This document shows positions 47,813-59,602 of a DNA stretch of 64,000 nt, piece by piece. The notes beneath the pieces were generated by a model. The model had not been told where the DNA came from. It worked only from the letters and a program-made list of their open reading frames with translations, and made no database searches. Made by a program: the position numbers and the translations under genes. Source of the DNA: Apophysomyces variabilis (Eukaryota > Mucoromycota > Mucoromycetes > Mucorales > Mucoraceae); assembly GCA_002749535.1 (NCBI GenBank), contig MZZL01000408.1:480693-544692 (forward strand), written 5' to 3'. Positions within the stretch are counted from its first letter, which is position 1; each line of letters begins with the position of its first letter.

Positions 47813-48942
47813 TTATGCTACAAAGGGAAACATAGCCTTTCTGTTACGAGGATAATCCTTGAAGTCTTTTCTGTAGTTTTTGTGTTTCTTGACTGCCCAG
47901 ATGTACATTTGACCGGTTGCCACGACGTTGAACAGGAAGGCTATGAACTAACATTTAGTATTCTCCATTCTCTCCTGTTATAGGATACAAAGACATTCTG
48001 TTCCTTTGTTTTACTTACCGCTCCAGCTTGTTGTCAAGAAACAGATAGCGGTCCATGCAACCATCTCAAAAAAGTAATTGGGGCAAGAGACCAAGTCAAA
48101 TCCGTAACCGTAAGGAATTGCACGACGTCGTGTACCGGCAGGTCGAAGATTCCGAAGTGTAACATGGGTCAAAAAGTTGGACGCCTGGGCCCACTGGTAC
48201 ATAAAAAAAAATTAACCCCACTGTCCAATACAACTAAGTCTCCATCCGTTCTTACCGCCCAGACAGCTACAGCACCGTAGAGCCAGACATCACTTCGAAC
48301 AGCAGCTGCCTTACCGGCAGCAAACCAAGGGCCATAGACCCAGTAAGCCAGATTGACACCAGATAAGAACCAGTAATGAGCCGAGTTCTTAAACACGTTG
48401 AAGAAAGGCATGGTTCCGTGCGAGAAACGGTGAATAAACACGGTTTCGAATTCACGTTTCAAAAAGTGAAGCATTACGAGAACAAATGTCACGGTTTGCA
48501 TTTTTGAGTGTACAAATGATGTACGATAGATCGTACTAGCCATGTAGTAAAAGAGAGGATGGATCACCAGTGGACCACCGTATTCGATTAAAAACACGGT
48601 ACGCCAGCCAATCTGAGGACCTAGGGTTCGTTTCCAGATACTTTATGCGTTAGATTTTTGTAACTTTTGTCTTTCAAAGCAAACCATCAGAACCCTACCA
48701 AGATCCTTAAAGTAGATGGAAGTTCCTTCACCGAGACCATAGTCAGCCAGTGTCTTATCAGCGTCCAATGGCTTCTTATCCTCGGTGGTCAAGCGTTGCC
48801 GGTCAGGATAATACTTTGGCAGTTTGCGTGCCAGTGCCTTTTGAACTTCCAGCACAGTCACGTTGCTTGGGATGCCTTCCACCTCTAGCTCAAGAGGAAA
48901 CTTAGTTGACTTGGGGTTACGCGAGACAATGGTCAACTTCAT
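47813..48942 (-). CDS. TSC13: Very-long-chain trans-2-enoyl-CoA reductase (Tsc13/TER)
   Basis: Exons 48699-48942, 48256-48620, 48019-48193 and 47813-47940 give 303 residues, close to yeast Tsc13 (310). The N-terminal ubiquitin-like region (MKLTIVSRNP, LADYGLGEGTSIYFKDLG) is followed by GWRTVFLIEYGGPL, LHFLKREFETVFIHRFS, NSAHYW and the steroid-reductase-type C-terminal block RRAIPYGYGFDLVSCPNYFFE, ending in KDYPRNRKAMFPFVA. These match the 3-oxo-5-alpha-steroid 4-dehydrogenase fold. The enzyme performs the last step of each very-long-chain fatty acid elongation cycle in the ER, feeding sphingolipid synthesis. Several membrane helices are visible. The gene shares a short 197-bp divergent promoter with the gene at 49140. 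Confidence 0.95.
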
Positions 48943-49139
48943 CTTTGAAAGTGAAGAGAGAAAAGACAAAAGCAAAAAATAAAAATTCCCAGTCAGCGCT
49001 CCCCAAGACCTGTGGCTATCGGAAAAGGAAATTAGGGTAAGGGCCCACCAGCATCAGGTCAGATGGCATTAAACCTCCGCCAAGCAAATCTTTTTGTTCG
49101 CGCGCTCAGTTGTACTGATTGGAAGGACGTCTTCTCTTG

Positions 49140-49772
49140 ATGACTACATCATCACAAACACAACGCTTATCGCGGACCCCATCAGAAAACGTAACTAATC
49201 CAAGTTCGATACAAACACACCACAAAAAGTTAAATACACCACGTACACCTAGTCTCTATAGCGAAGATGGCACAAGTTCATCGCAATCACGACCAAAAGG
49301 ATCCATCACAACACCATACACACCTAGCCTTGATCGGGAATATTCTCTGCAGTCCTTGCATGGAAAGGATGAGCATCCTTGGACTCGGAGAAATTGGGAA
49401 AGACTGGAAACCTATTATGATAAAATGAACCGTAATATTGATGACGCGACTGATATGTTCTATCGTTTTGAGTCAATAAAGCATGGATCTGCGGACGGGG
49501 ACGGTCGAACGACGGAGCTTTGGCCAAAGGAGAAAATCCGATGGCTTTGCCAATGCCTTGATACGAATACTCGATACCATAAGGGTCTATTACCCAGTCA
49601 AAGGAAGCGTAACAGGAAAAAGAGACATGAATCACAACTAGATCCCGTGCAACCCTATCAAGTTCCCAAACATCGGTCTGTTGCAGGAAGCGGCGATCCA
49701 AAACACAAAATCAAGCGAACAGCATCCTCCTCTTCTTCATCGTCCAGGAAAGAAGCGGCGATCAAAAGCTAA
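49140..49772 (+). CDS. Unrecognised, largely disordered basic protein
   Basis: A 210-residue frame from ATG 49140 (an in-frame TTG extension to 49119 is not used). The N-terminal 85 residues are Ser/Thr/Pro-rich with a near-repeat (NTPRTPSLYSEDG and TTPYTPSLDREYS). A conserved-looking core follows (HPWTRRNWERLETYYDKMN, then LWPKEKIRWLCQCL), resembling a short helical domain. The end is Lys/Arg- and Ser-rich. The +1 frame continues with strongly basic sequence (GKKRRSKAKPAIHPQLNKP) to about 49875, which may be the real C-terminus after a splice or a slip in the TCC/TTC tract at 49726-49748. Probably nuclear; function unknown. Confidence 0.6.
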   Translation: MTTSSQTQRLSRTPSENVTNPSSIQTHHKKLNTPRTPSLYSEDGTSSSQSRPKGSITTPYTPSLDREYSLQSLHGKDEHPWTRRNWERLETYYDKMNRNIDDATDMFYRFESIKHGSADGDGRTTELWPKEKIRWLCQCLDTNTRYHKGLLPSQRKRNRKKRHESQLDPVQPYQVPKHRSVAGSGDPKHKIKRTASSSSSSSRKEAAIKS

Positions 49773-52194
49773 GCCTGCCATTCATCCTCAGCTCAATAAG
49801 CCACGCAAAAAAACAGGATTTAACGGTGTCAAAATTTTTTCTTTGCACAGCATCTTTCTCTTCCACTTAAGGTAAGGTTATCGTTTCTTAGCAGCATTCA
49901 AAAGAAAAGAAGAGGAAATAAGCCGAAGGATTAAAACCTTTCACGTCTTAATCGACTGTGTTGATTTAAAAAAAAATACTGATTTAATGAGCCTGACGGT
50001 TTATTCCTCTTTAACAAAATTTTTCTTTTGGTTGCTGTATGCGACGCGTCTTCAGAAGAATGAACTAACGCTATTCCTTCGCAGACCTATTCCCTATCTC
50101 CTTTTCATAGTACTCACAGTAATCCCTTGTGGTACATGCCTGGCACATTAGTTGTAGCCTCTGCTTCTTCGTGCTATTTTTCCTCTAGCTATGCTTAATA
50201 AAGAAAAAAAGACCTTTTGCAACATTAGTATAACAACTTTATTGAATAATGAGCAAAACATCTTTGCATTTGTGGACAGATACCTTTATTCTACGTACTG
50301 TGTGTTTTGCACTGTAGCTGGTTGCAGCTTCAGAGTGGCAATTTTTTAACTTCATATTCACTACTGAACCATTGGCACGACATAATTATCCTATGGACCA
50401 ACAAAAAAAAACTAACTCGAAAAGCAAGCTCTTGATTTCGGGCGTCACCACAGATTCTAATCGCGGACAGGCACGTAAGAGCGGCTCCAGTGCGGAACTC
50501 AATCCTCAAACGGTGCCTGAGAGAACACAACAATTCCGCAACCTGTAGTAGGCTCTATGTGTTTATTCATTATGCATCTTTTCAGGAACTACAAAAGGAA
50601 CCGGAGGAGTCTTCCATCGTTTATCATGTTTCCTATCTTGGTCTTATCTATCAATATGAAACTCTAATTAGCTGTATTCCTTCCTTTGTATCTCGCTGCA
50701 CAAAAATAACCATAACAGGGCAATTTCTTTGAGTCTTCTACTGCTGTTGGAAGAGGACCCTGAAAGATATATCGTTATTTCAAATCAGGTGCAAGCTATT
50801 TTCAAATGCTACAAAGAGTTTCCGTGACAGCTCTAAGAGAGCGGCAAGAGGTAGGCAAAAACCATCCGAGACGGAAGCGGAAGCTACGATTACTGGGATA
50901 GCCGCGACACGCAATAGCGCCTCTTTATGTCTGTATCCAAGTCGTCGGATTGTGTTTAAGATGTTTCCCATGTTATGGTTACTGTCCACTAACAGGAGAT
51001 AACTCGATTTAAAGACGTTGAGATTAGTTTAGTGACCCTCGCTGTCCTGCAGAGGAAAATACCGTCTGCGTAAGCCAACATGAAGATGAGCACCGGTACC
51101 TTAACGTACCGAATAGTAGTCTTGTGTTTAGCTGAATGATGCTTCACGTATCATCCAAGACTTTCCCGGTAAATGTTAGGCCATTTAAACTGACAAACAA
51201 CATGCTACTATTCCCACGCAAAATGATAGGCTAGCAATTTCCCTAATGCTTCTGTACGTCATAATTTCCTGCATGTCAAAGTGTTTCGTCCAATGCCTCT
51301 TCTTGGTTTTTTTCCCTCCTCTTCCTACCTTCTTGAAGACATAGTTTCCCTGGCGGAAATGATCTGAAAGCTGGAGCAAGTGAGCCAACTTGTGTAGAAG
51401 CAGACGTTCTCTCTGGATAGATCGATCTTGAGAGCCATGGCAGGTTATGACATTTACCATGCATTACATACACACCGCCCATTGTATGCACACTGAAAAT
51501 GAGTAATAAGTTAATATAAGAGACAATTTGCAAATGGTGAGATACAAGTCCGTATAAAAAGATGTTATTGAGAAATGGTGCTTTTGTAGGGATACAAGGT
51601 TCGGTTTTCATTTTCTGTTGTTTTCTGTTCCCATAAGCATGGCGAGCGAGAGGGAAAGAAAAGGCTTTGTCCATGTCGCGTTTTCTGCATATGGCGTGAT
51701 AAGAGGGGGACTGGGAACCGTGAAGCCTTGGAACCATGTGAGACGTATGACTTAAAGCTTATCTGAAGGATGACCAGGTGCTGAATTTCTTTCCTTTTTT
51801 TTTGCTTTGGTCACACGACACCCTTTGAAATTGCCAAAAACGTGGTTTGACGTATATTGTATTTGTGGGGAAACAGGCAAAAAAAAAGGTTCATTGTCTC
51901 ACAAACATATCAAAGGGCAAATGAAGGGAGGACAGAGACTGTTCCAGAACAGTGTATTAACCGATGCCGCAATGTTTATTCCAAGAGAGAGAGAGAAAAG
52001 AGAGAGGCATATGTAAGCAAACAGTGGTCAGAAGCAAAGGTAAAGAAAGAAAAACGAAATTTGGGGGGAGGGGTTCCGCAGTCCATGCTCACACCAAGTA
52101 CGGACGATAGGTAATGAGTTATTCACGTGGTATCAAATCCCTTTTCTCTTGTGTCCCTACTCCCCCCCTTTTTGGTGGTGGGAAGAGGACTAAA

Positions 52195-52225
52195 AAAGAG
52201 AGAGAGAGAGAGAGAAGAGAGAGAT
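52195..52225. repeat. GA dinucleotide microsatellite
   Basis: An almost uninterrupted GA run upstream of the gene at 52483, with a second GA-rich block around 51982-52005. In fungi such tracts often lie in nucleosome-depleted promoters. Confidence 0.7.
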
Positions 52226-52387
52226 AAGAAAAAGGCCCGTTATCGGTAAACTTGGGGATGATTTATCCATGCAAGGTTTATCTGAGGCAAACCCTCCAGT
52301 GACCCGATATTCAAATTCCTCTCCTTTTTAGGCGAAATCTATCCAATCCTTGTTCGTTTATCAATCGATGCTCCCCTCCCTTAAAAA

Positions 52388-52482
52388 GGCAAAGCTCGCC
52401 CTCTTCCGCTTCTTCTTTCTTCTCTTCTTCTTTTTATAACCCTAACCTCCCTCCTCCCTCCTCCTCTTTCCCCGCCTTCACA
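52388..52482 (+). promoter_or_regulatory. Pyrimidine-rich leader of the 52483 gene
   Basis: Nearly pure C/T sequence (CTTCTTCTTTCTTCTC, CCTCCCTCCTCCCTCC) running up to the ATG, with TATAAC at about 52434. Similar leaders precede both VTC genes and the 43665 gene. Confidence 0.45.
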
Positions 52483-53643
52483 ATGAATGAGAAAAGAGAT
52501 CTACTTAATAGTCTGGATCTTTATAGATATCGAGCAGATATTATCACCTCACGCGCTCCTCAACCCTATGGCACAATACCCAAACGTACTAAGAAAAGAC
52601 AGACATCATCACTATCCGTAAGTTCTCTTTTTTCATCGATAACTTGCCTGTTGGGAAGAGGAAACGCTTTTCATAGTCATGATAGAAATACTTTTGAGAA
52701 CACAATAAAAAGTGCTCTATCCTCTTCCTTGTTCAAATATCACGTAGAATAATAATAATAGGGTTGTCATTTTTCGGGGTTGGACGGGATGAGAGTGGTT
52801 TGCTAACGATCCAAAAAGGAAGTAATTGACAAATGTTAACATTTTACCTTATCTTTTTAGAAGCGTCAATCGGTTCCACAGCCTTTATACCCGGCCACCA
52901 CGTCCTCTATCTTCATGACCCTATTCCAAACTCTATTTCCCTCAAAGAAATCAACAGCCGTTGATCCACTACCACAGCTCGGATTCATGCCACGATCACC
53001 GCAAACAACAGATGTCTACACTTCCTCCTTAGCGGTGACGGCACCTGTCAGTAGTCCAGTAACCTTTGCCGAAGATGAAGATGTCTACGAAGATGATTCC
53101 AGTTATTTAAGTACTAGTAGTTCTAGTTCGTCTTCTTGTCGTAGTAATCAGTCTTCCTATGACGTACCTACCGTACGCCGACGGAGTCGTGGTAATATCA
53201 TGATTACTTCTGCATTATCCGAAATATTATGCGATCATTATATCCAGACTCATGCCGTCGAAGATGATCCGACACCCACTACGGTTCCTCTAAAGACATT
53301 TAAAATGTTTGAGGCCGCACCCATCGAAAAGGACGAGGTATGGTTCCTCTCCGAGCAACTAGAGACACCGAAAGAATGGATTTGTGTTAACGAGGAACCA
53401 AGCAAAATCCTATCCGATGCCTCCATTCCTCCGTCCGAGAATATCCTCTCTGAACCGCTGTATCCTCCTGCGAGAGCGATTCGTTGCAATTCAGCTCATC
53501 TACGCATGATTGTAGCAGAAGTGAATATGATACGAGCTAACAAAATCGTTTGCCCACTGAGACCCCGTGCGATATTACCTCAGCGATCCGATCAGTTTGG
53601 TCGTCGACCCAGTCCGCTGCGGCAATTCATGACGATGCCATAA
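52483..53643 (+). CDS. Unrecognised, Ser-rich disordered protein
   Basis: Exons 52483-52617 and 52861-53643 (intron 243 nt, phase 0) give 305 residues. Exon 1 is basic (PKRTKKRQ). Exon 2 has an acidic/Ser-rich stretch (EDEDVYEDDSSYLSTSSSSS), RRRSRGN, then a better ordered part with SALSEILCDHYIQTH, FKMFEAAPIEKDEVWFLSEQ, and AHLRMIVAEVNMIRANKIV near the end, which may form an amphipathic helix. No family recognised. The intron is the longest I found in the window. Confidence 0.65.
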
Positions 53644-55695
53644 TACCCCTGACAAAAAAGGAAATTTTTGTCCCTTTTCAAATGGCCCATTCACCATGTC
53701 GTACCCAAAAAAGAGAAAACGAACGCAGCCTTCACCCATTCAATCGCTGACTGGTTTCACCAAGCCAAAAAAAATTCCTCTTTCACGATTAATAATTCCT
53801 TCCTCTCTCTCTCTATTGCGCCTATGACTCCCTCCTCCTCCCCCTCCGTTCTGCTTGGTTTCTCGTTTACCCTCATCTTAGTCAGCACTATACATATCCC
53901 TTATACATATATCCTCTATTGCCAATTGTAAAAGATTTGTTGTTGTTGTCCATGTTTGTAGGAATGCATCAATTTTTTTTTCGTTTTATCTTTCTCAAAG
54001 ACTCTACATGACATTGCCCCAATTTTATATTCAGCTTTTTCATGATTGGTTTTCAACGAGAAACTCATATTCCCTTTATTGTCCAAAAAAGCAAATGTGG
54101 GCCAGATTCCCGAGCAGCTCCAGGTTACATGATCTTACTAGACTCATGCTCTAAGCCAAAAAAGAAAAAAGAAAAGAAGAAAGGTTAAGGCAAACCGAGC
54201 GTTCATTAGATTCCCAGCTCTAAAGCCATTTTCTTGACAACGTCTAGTTTAAACGATGAACAAAAGATAACCTCCATTTGTCTATAGATACATCCGATTG
54301 ACAGCTGCATCAAGGCACACACTACCTTTATTGGCAACTATCTTTTTATTTTTTGTTTACCTGTGTCTATCTTTCCCACGTTCTTCCTATTTCTTTTGGA
54401 ATGTTGTATGCAGCATTACTATTTTCATATGTAAATATTCATCCAAACTGTGGACGCCCATGAGTAATGCATTTTTTGTTTTTACGAATAACAATGTGCA
54501 GAACAGTTTGTAGCCATCGGATATTGGTGCACGGCTGCATGACACAAGGGCTTGGGTTGGCTGCAAATAGATTAAGCTGAGCTGCATTAGAAGAGCAAAA
54601 TATCCTAGAGGACCACGCTAATGGAGTCCACACCGTTTTCTATCGAAGTTCGGATAGTTTTTGACCATTTATTTGGCACTGAAGACAAGAATACCATCAG
54701 AGAGATAAGCATCGTCACAATCAGACAAGAAGACTTGTGAACTGTCAAGCTAGGAAAGGACGAGCAAATGACGGTATCAAAGTTGTGCAATGGCGTGGAA
54801 ATAGAGGGCTCTATCCGAATTGGTCCGATTGGTCAGCTATGTCATCAGTAGCCAGTACAGAAAAGCAATCAACATCGTTAATGGCCGATTGCCTTCCGAA
54901 AACTAACTGAAAACATAGAGCTCAAGTCACGGAGACTGTAGAACATACTTCTTTAACCACAAATATCCTCTAACCACGAAACGAAAATTGATAGAAAGTG
55001 ATCCCCGTTAATGTATTATGTTTCTTCACAATTGTTGTAATTCGTCTTATGGATCTGGTCGAAGTTGAAGTATCTCTAGCTTGCCGCTTGCCCAATCTTC
55101 GGAATTTTCCGCTAGCGCAACATTCCTGTGAGGTCTGCTTTAATTAAACGTCTTGATACTTTGCATACAATGGACCAGAGCTTCGACAGAAAATGCCTCT
55201 GTGGGTAGGCTATGTCTACAGGTCTCTTCTTAAGATACTTAATTTATAGGATGTAAGCCCTTTTTCCAAGGTTTACATCCCATATCCCGTAAAAGCTGTT
55301 ATATATCACTGACTTGAATTTGTCCAAGGTCGGAAAACAGACGTATGAACTGAAAAGGGCTTTATATTTCTTGCCCTATTGTGTGCATATCGTAGGTGTA
55401 TACTCCCCCGCCTTACCCGACGTGCATTGAAACTCCCATGCAATATGCCCTGCTTTTTCGTTCTGACACAATGATGGTACCATCGGCATATTCTTTACAG
55501 CCTGTTCTCTTCGGCACAACTGTACCGACCGTGCATTTTGTATGCCCTCATTTGATCAAAGTTACCGTCTTCTGCGAGCATAATGGATAACAGATATTCC
55601 ATGAAGTACATTTTGACTGACTTTCTACTTTTTTTTTTCGTTTCAAATATGTGCATATTCAAGTTTTGGGGTTTATAGACAGCGAATACTTTTTT
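53644..55695. other. Intergenic between convergent genes
   Basis: About 2 kb, with a T/C-rich 3' UTR on the left. Short frames without motifs. No gene seen. Confidence 0.45.
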
Positions 55696-56254
55696 TTAGA
55701 AGCCAGGAGGTTTAAGGCCTTGCTGCTGCTGTTGTTGTTGTGGCTGTTGACCGGGAGCACCGTACATACCAGGGTTCAGCATCTAAACCATGACATCGTA
55801 GAGTTAGAAACCTTTTGCGAACAAAATAACAAAAACAACAGGAAGAAATTTGCTGTTTCTATCCTTTACTTCATTTTCCTTTTCTCTTTACCTGTTGTGT
55901 TCCCTGGTGCTGCATAGCTTCCTTCTCATAAGCCACCAAGGCCTGTTCCTTTTCGATCTCCAAGGCCAGTGGCAAGACCAATAAGAGCATGGAGGTGGTG
56001 AGCACCCATGCGCTCTTGCCAACAAATGTGGCACCGGTCTTTCCCCATGAGGTCAAAGTAGATATACCCGATGACATTCTGTTACGGTGTGCCAGAGGGA
56101 CGATTTCCTTTAACGCAGCAATGCGATCCAACAAGGATTCGTCTTCATCGTCAAAATCCTCGTCGTCTGAGTAGTCGGAATAGTTATCGTCATCGCTCAA
56201 AATTTCCTCGACTTGGTCGATTTGATCCACGGACACTTCCTCGAGTTTGACCAT
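55696..56254 (-). CDS. TOM22: Mitochondrial import receptor Tom22
   Basis: Exons 55892-56254 and 55696-55782 give 149 residues (yeast Tom22 is 152). The N-terminal cytosolic domain is strongly acidic (ILSDDDNYSDYSDDEDFDDEDE), the hallmark presequence-binding region. It is followed by SLLDRIAALKEIVPLAHR, then SGISTLTSWGKTGATFVGKSAWVLTTSMLLLVLPLALEIE in overlapping parts, which contains the single membrane segment. The intermembrane-space tail is EKEQALVAYEKEAMQ plus a Gln-rich end encoded by exon 2. Tom22 is the central organiser and receptor of the TOM complex in the outer mitochondrial membrane. Complete; no anomaly. Confidence 0.92.
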
Positions 56255-57321
56255 CGTATATGTAGTTGAAAAGGACGACGCTTTCCTCCCCCCACGGCCC
56301 TGCCGGTTCGTCGCGGCAAAAAAACAAGGTGACGTGCTTGCCAAAATTTGAGTCGATTGAAACCCAGAATCGCACTAGGAGCGTATAATAAGTACCACAG
56401 GTGCAACAACTTACTACGCATTCCAAAGGTTAGAGACCTCGTGCACTAAAACTTGAGATCGCATTACAAGCTTTCTACTTACGCAGAGCATAAACCAATC
56501 ATGTTCATAGGCTTCCCTAGCCTAAAGTTAGGTTTTACATTGTTACGAAAACAATGGTTTTAACTGATCCTTTTACTACGCGAGAGGATCTACTTTGCGC
56601 ATATTAAACTGTAGCGTGCAGTTTCAACTGTGCACTGTCCTCCGACAAAAGCAATATATGCCCGCTATGCATGGCTAATTGGAGAAAAGCTAGCAGAAAG
56701 ACCAATTTTGCTATGAGTACATCAGCCTCAATATTACTATAGTTTGTAACTGTCAAGGTTTCATTGACAGATCTTCCTGAAATAATACATTGGGTGCATT
56801 CCCATCATGTTGCAATCATAATTTAAGATAAAAACTTTAATTTGCACTTTATTGGAAAAAGATGGATAGATCTAGCGCCCTTGTTAGCCTATTACCTGAC
56901 GCAAAACGGTTCATGCAAGAAAGGTATGTATGGACTGTCCGGGGATAACAGCATTGATCGCCTTCTAAACGATATTAAGTTAGGTTCCGGTTCCACAAAG
57001 TATACCGGGAAATGGAAGAAGGAAGACTTTTGGATCCAAATCGGATGCACCATACTTATATTATGATGAGTATAACTTATTTTCGCAATGCTGGTTTTAT
57101 TTTCCGTTATCGTTAACGTGTCCAAATATTGCAAACTACTGTAGATAGTAAAGGCGGCACATACAAACGCATCGTAATCATAGCCATTACTTCTACTGAC
57201 AGTCATCGATCAATTACTCTCCAAGACATACGAATCAGATGATGTTCGTTTCTGTACGATCGTTGCTGCAGATACGGTACGTTTTTATGTATCCTTATCC
57301 AAGAGATATTTCATAGTTTGT
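56255..57321. other. Intergenic, no gene seen
   Basis: About 1.1 kb between two minus-strand genes; the left end should carry the TOM22 promoter. Overlapping frames on both strands around 56842-57206 are motif-free. Confidence 0.4.
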
Positions 57322-58020
57322 CTACCAGACAAGTTCCTTCGTTATCTTCGAACAGGATGTTGGACAGGCATTGATCGTCGCAATTCCACGTCCACTTCGA
57401 CCTTCTCTATCCAAGGCGAATTCCCAGTAATGGATAGAACAAGTCAAGATAGGTCCTATCTCAGGTCCGTATTCGTTTTCAGAGACGTTGCCATGCAATG
57501 AGAGATCTGCACCCGCATGAGGACAATATCGGTCGGCTGTGTATATCTTGCCATCGGATAAAGTGATGATAATTCGTTCATCGTCGTTAGGGTCAATTTG
57601 AATACCATGTCCATGTATTGTTTCGGATTTAATGGCGCATACATCTTCTTGCTTGAAACTAGCACTCTCAGGTGCTTCACTGGCTTTATCCTTGCTCCCC
57701 AAGTTGGTTATCGCTTCGGCAAGTTTGCAGTCGCCGTTAGTCGATCGGTCCGATTCCGTAAAACCAGTAGCGTGCGTGCTATTTCCACATGTGCTATGTA
57801 TATTGTTATTGGTGCTGTCATCCTGGTTAGCCGGTGATACACGTTTGTATCTGATTGTAGGAACAAACATAGGTTCAGACAAGGAAAAGAGGAAAAAAAT
57901 TACCATGCGTCCAAAAAAAGGAAGCGTGGCGGAGATTAAAGCCACAGAGATTATCATTGGGTCTCTTCCCAGGTAATCATCTTGATGCAATTTTGCCGTT
58001 CCCATTTTAGTAAAAGGCAT
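57322..58020 (-). CDS. Small membrane-anchored Rieske [2Fe-2S] protein
   Basis: A single-exon reading from ATG 58020 gives 232 residues (the frame also extends upstream through a TTG). Hydrophobic segments at about 21-50 (MIISVALISATLPFF, IFFLFSL) suggest an N-terminal membrane anchor. A disordered region (60-125) follows, then a Rieske domain: GKIYTADRYCPHAGADLSLHG and LTCSIHYWEFALDREG. Cluster ligands would be Cys166/His168 and Cys194/His197. The spacing between the two boxes is 25 residues, longer than the usual 15-18, with an insert around ENEYGPEIG. There is no fused oxygenase or reductase domain. Similar stand-alone Rieske proteins serve as electron carriers; the partner is unknown. An intron near 57847-57903 is possible but breaks the frame in the version I tried. 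Confidence 0.72.
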   Translation of the reverse strand: MPFTKMGTAKLHQDDYLGRDPMIISVALISATLPFFGRMVIFFLFSLSEPMFVPTIRYKRVSPANQDDSTNNNIHSTCGNSTHATGFTESDRSTNGDCKLAEAITNLGSKDKASEAPESASFKQEDVCAIKSETIHGHGIQIDPNDDERIIITLSDGKIYTADRYCPHAGADLSLHGNVSENEYGPEIGPILTCSIHYWEFALDREGRSGRGIATINACPTSCSKITKELVW

Positions 58021-59602
58021 CGGGCCAATTCGCAAATGCAACAAAGCTAAAAAGAAATTTCGTCAATTAAATTCCAGGGCCCTCGAATTAACCGAGGCTC
58101 AGAGATTGTTCCATAATCAATTTTTATTAATGACGTGTTCATGTCCAAAAGAGAAGTTGTCGTGAAATGGACACCCTTGGAACAGCACTATCAAATTATT
58201 ATCAAACAGATGCCTGAATCATCCAGAAAAACCGTTAACAAAAGGGAAAATTGTGTCCAAAGAAACACGGAAGAGTTGTCCTTACATACAAAAGATCGTA
58301 TTCAAGCATTGAAAATGGTGTCCACCATTCTAAAGATCCTGTCCACTCATTCCAAAGATCCTATTCTCATGACTGTTCCAGTGTTTTGAAGTGTTTGGCG
58401 AATGACAAAATAAAGTTATCAAAGAAAGAAAAAGAAAACGAGTGGTGGCAAGCACCTACAATCAAGATGCATGAAAGGAAGGCAACTAATAAAACCTATA
58501 ACTTATTGTCAAACAAGGCACACACACATGCACACAAAAAAAATTGATAAACTTACCAATCGGCAGCGGTCTTTTGTGCAAAACAAAGATAGCAAAAAAA
58601 TGATAGAAAGATCACCAACGAGGAAGACAAAGAGAAAAAGAATAAAAAATGAATAAAAAGAAAAAGGGAAGGGCACGAAGAGAAATTGAGAGAACACACA
58701 GATTTTTTTCGTTATATAACAATGGTACATGTACTATATAAATCTTTTCCACATACATCGAAGATCCTAAAGTAAAAACATATAAAACAGCCAAGTGCAG
58801 TTTATTTGGGAGTTTGAGATCGCTGTACACACTTTTCTCTGCATTTAAACTTGTTTAATAGGATTTGTTTTGAATAATTGATAAGAGATAAAATTTCAAA
58901 CGATGATCCATGGTTAATCGCAATTTCCTGTATCGTGTTGTACGTCCTAATAGTGATTAATTAGTATACTGTATCTGTATTGAATGCTTTTTCTCCTCAT
59001 TTTTACTTTTAAAAACTTTTGAATATCTTCAGGACAAGTGGACTGTACGACATAGTCGATAATAACGAGGTGTATTCCTTTCGTGCATAACGGATTTTTG
59101 ATGTCATATCTATAAAATTTTGTCAGTGAATTATAGCAGCAAAAATAATGTATCTTATTGATACTCACCGGTGATATCGCTCTGGCAAACTTTTAGTAAT
59201 ATAAAAGTTTCATTTGGTCTGTTCAAGTATAGGTTGGTTCACGAGACAGCAGGGACTAAAAAGTACTTCTTCCCATTTGCCACGAAAGTACAGTTTATTA
59301 ATCATGAGTAGCAGGATACGGACTCTTGATGTATCTGTCTCGTTTTGGTGGGAGATTCCTCGCTACAGGAATACATGTGAGTTTTAAATTAGTGGTATTA
59401 ATATTGCGTTACCTCGATACTGTTCTTTACAATCCATAGATCGCGACCAGAAACTTTAACGGCATTGATTTTACGTCTGCTTATGGCACCAATATTCCAG
59501 CTTGACTGATCCTATATTGTAGCTGCTTCATCTAGCAGTAAGATCAAAGACGCGGGAAAACGGCCTTATCATTTCAAATTGCGATTCCATGGTAAGAAAT
59601 TG
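58021..59602. other. Gene-poor region
   Basis: AT-rich, with A-rich purine tracts around 58400-58700. No supportable gene. The left end is the promoter of the Rieske gene. Confidence 0.45.

Larger units (their letters stand above)
49876..52482. other. Long intergenic region
   Basis: About 2.6 kb with no supportable gene. The longest frame (51276-51737, -) lacks motifs. A GA microsatellite lies at 52195-52225. The last 95 bases before 52483 are a C/T-rich leader following a TTTTTATAACC element at about 52431. Confidence 0.45.

Noticed and set aside
51276..51737. 153-residue minus-strand frame
   Set aside because: No domain, no helix/strand regularity, and overlapping frames on the same strand are equally open.
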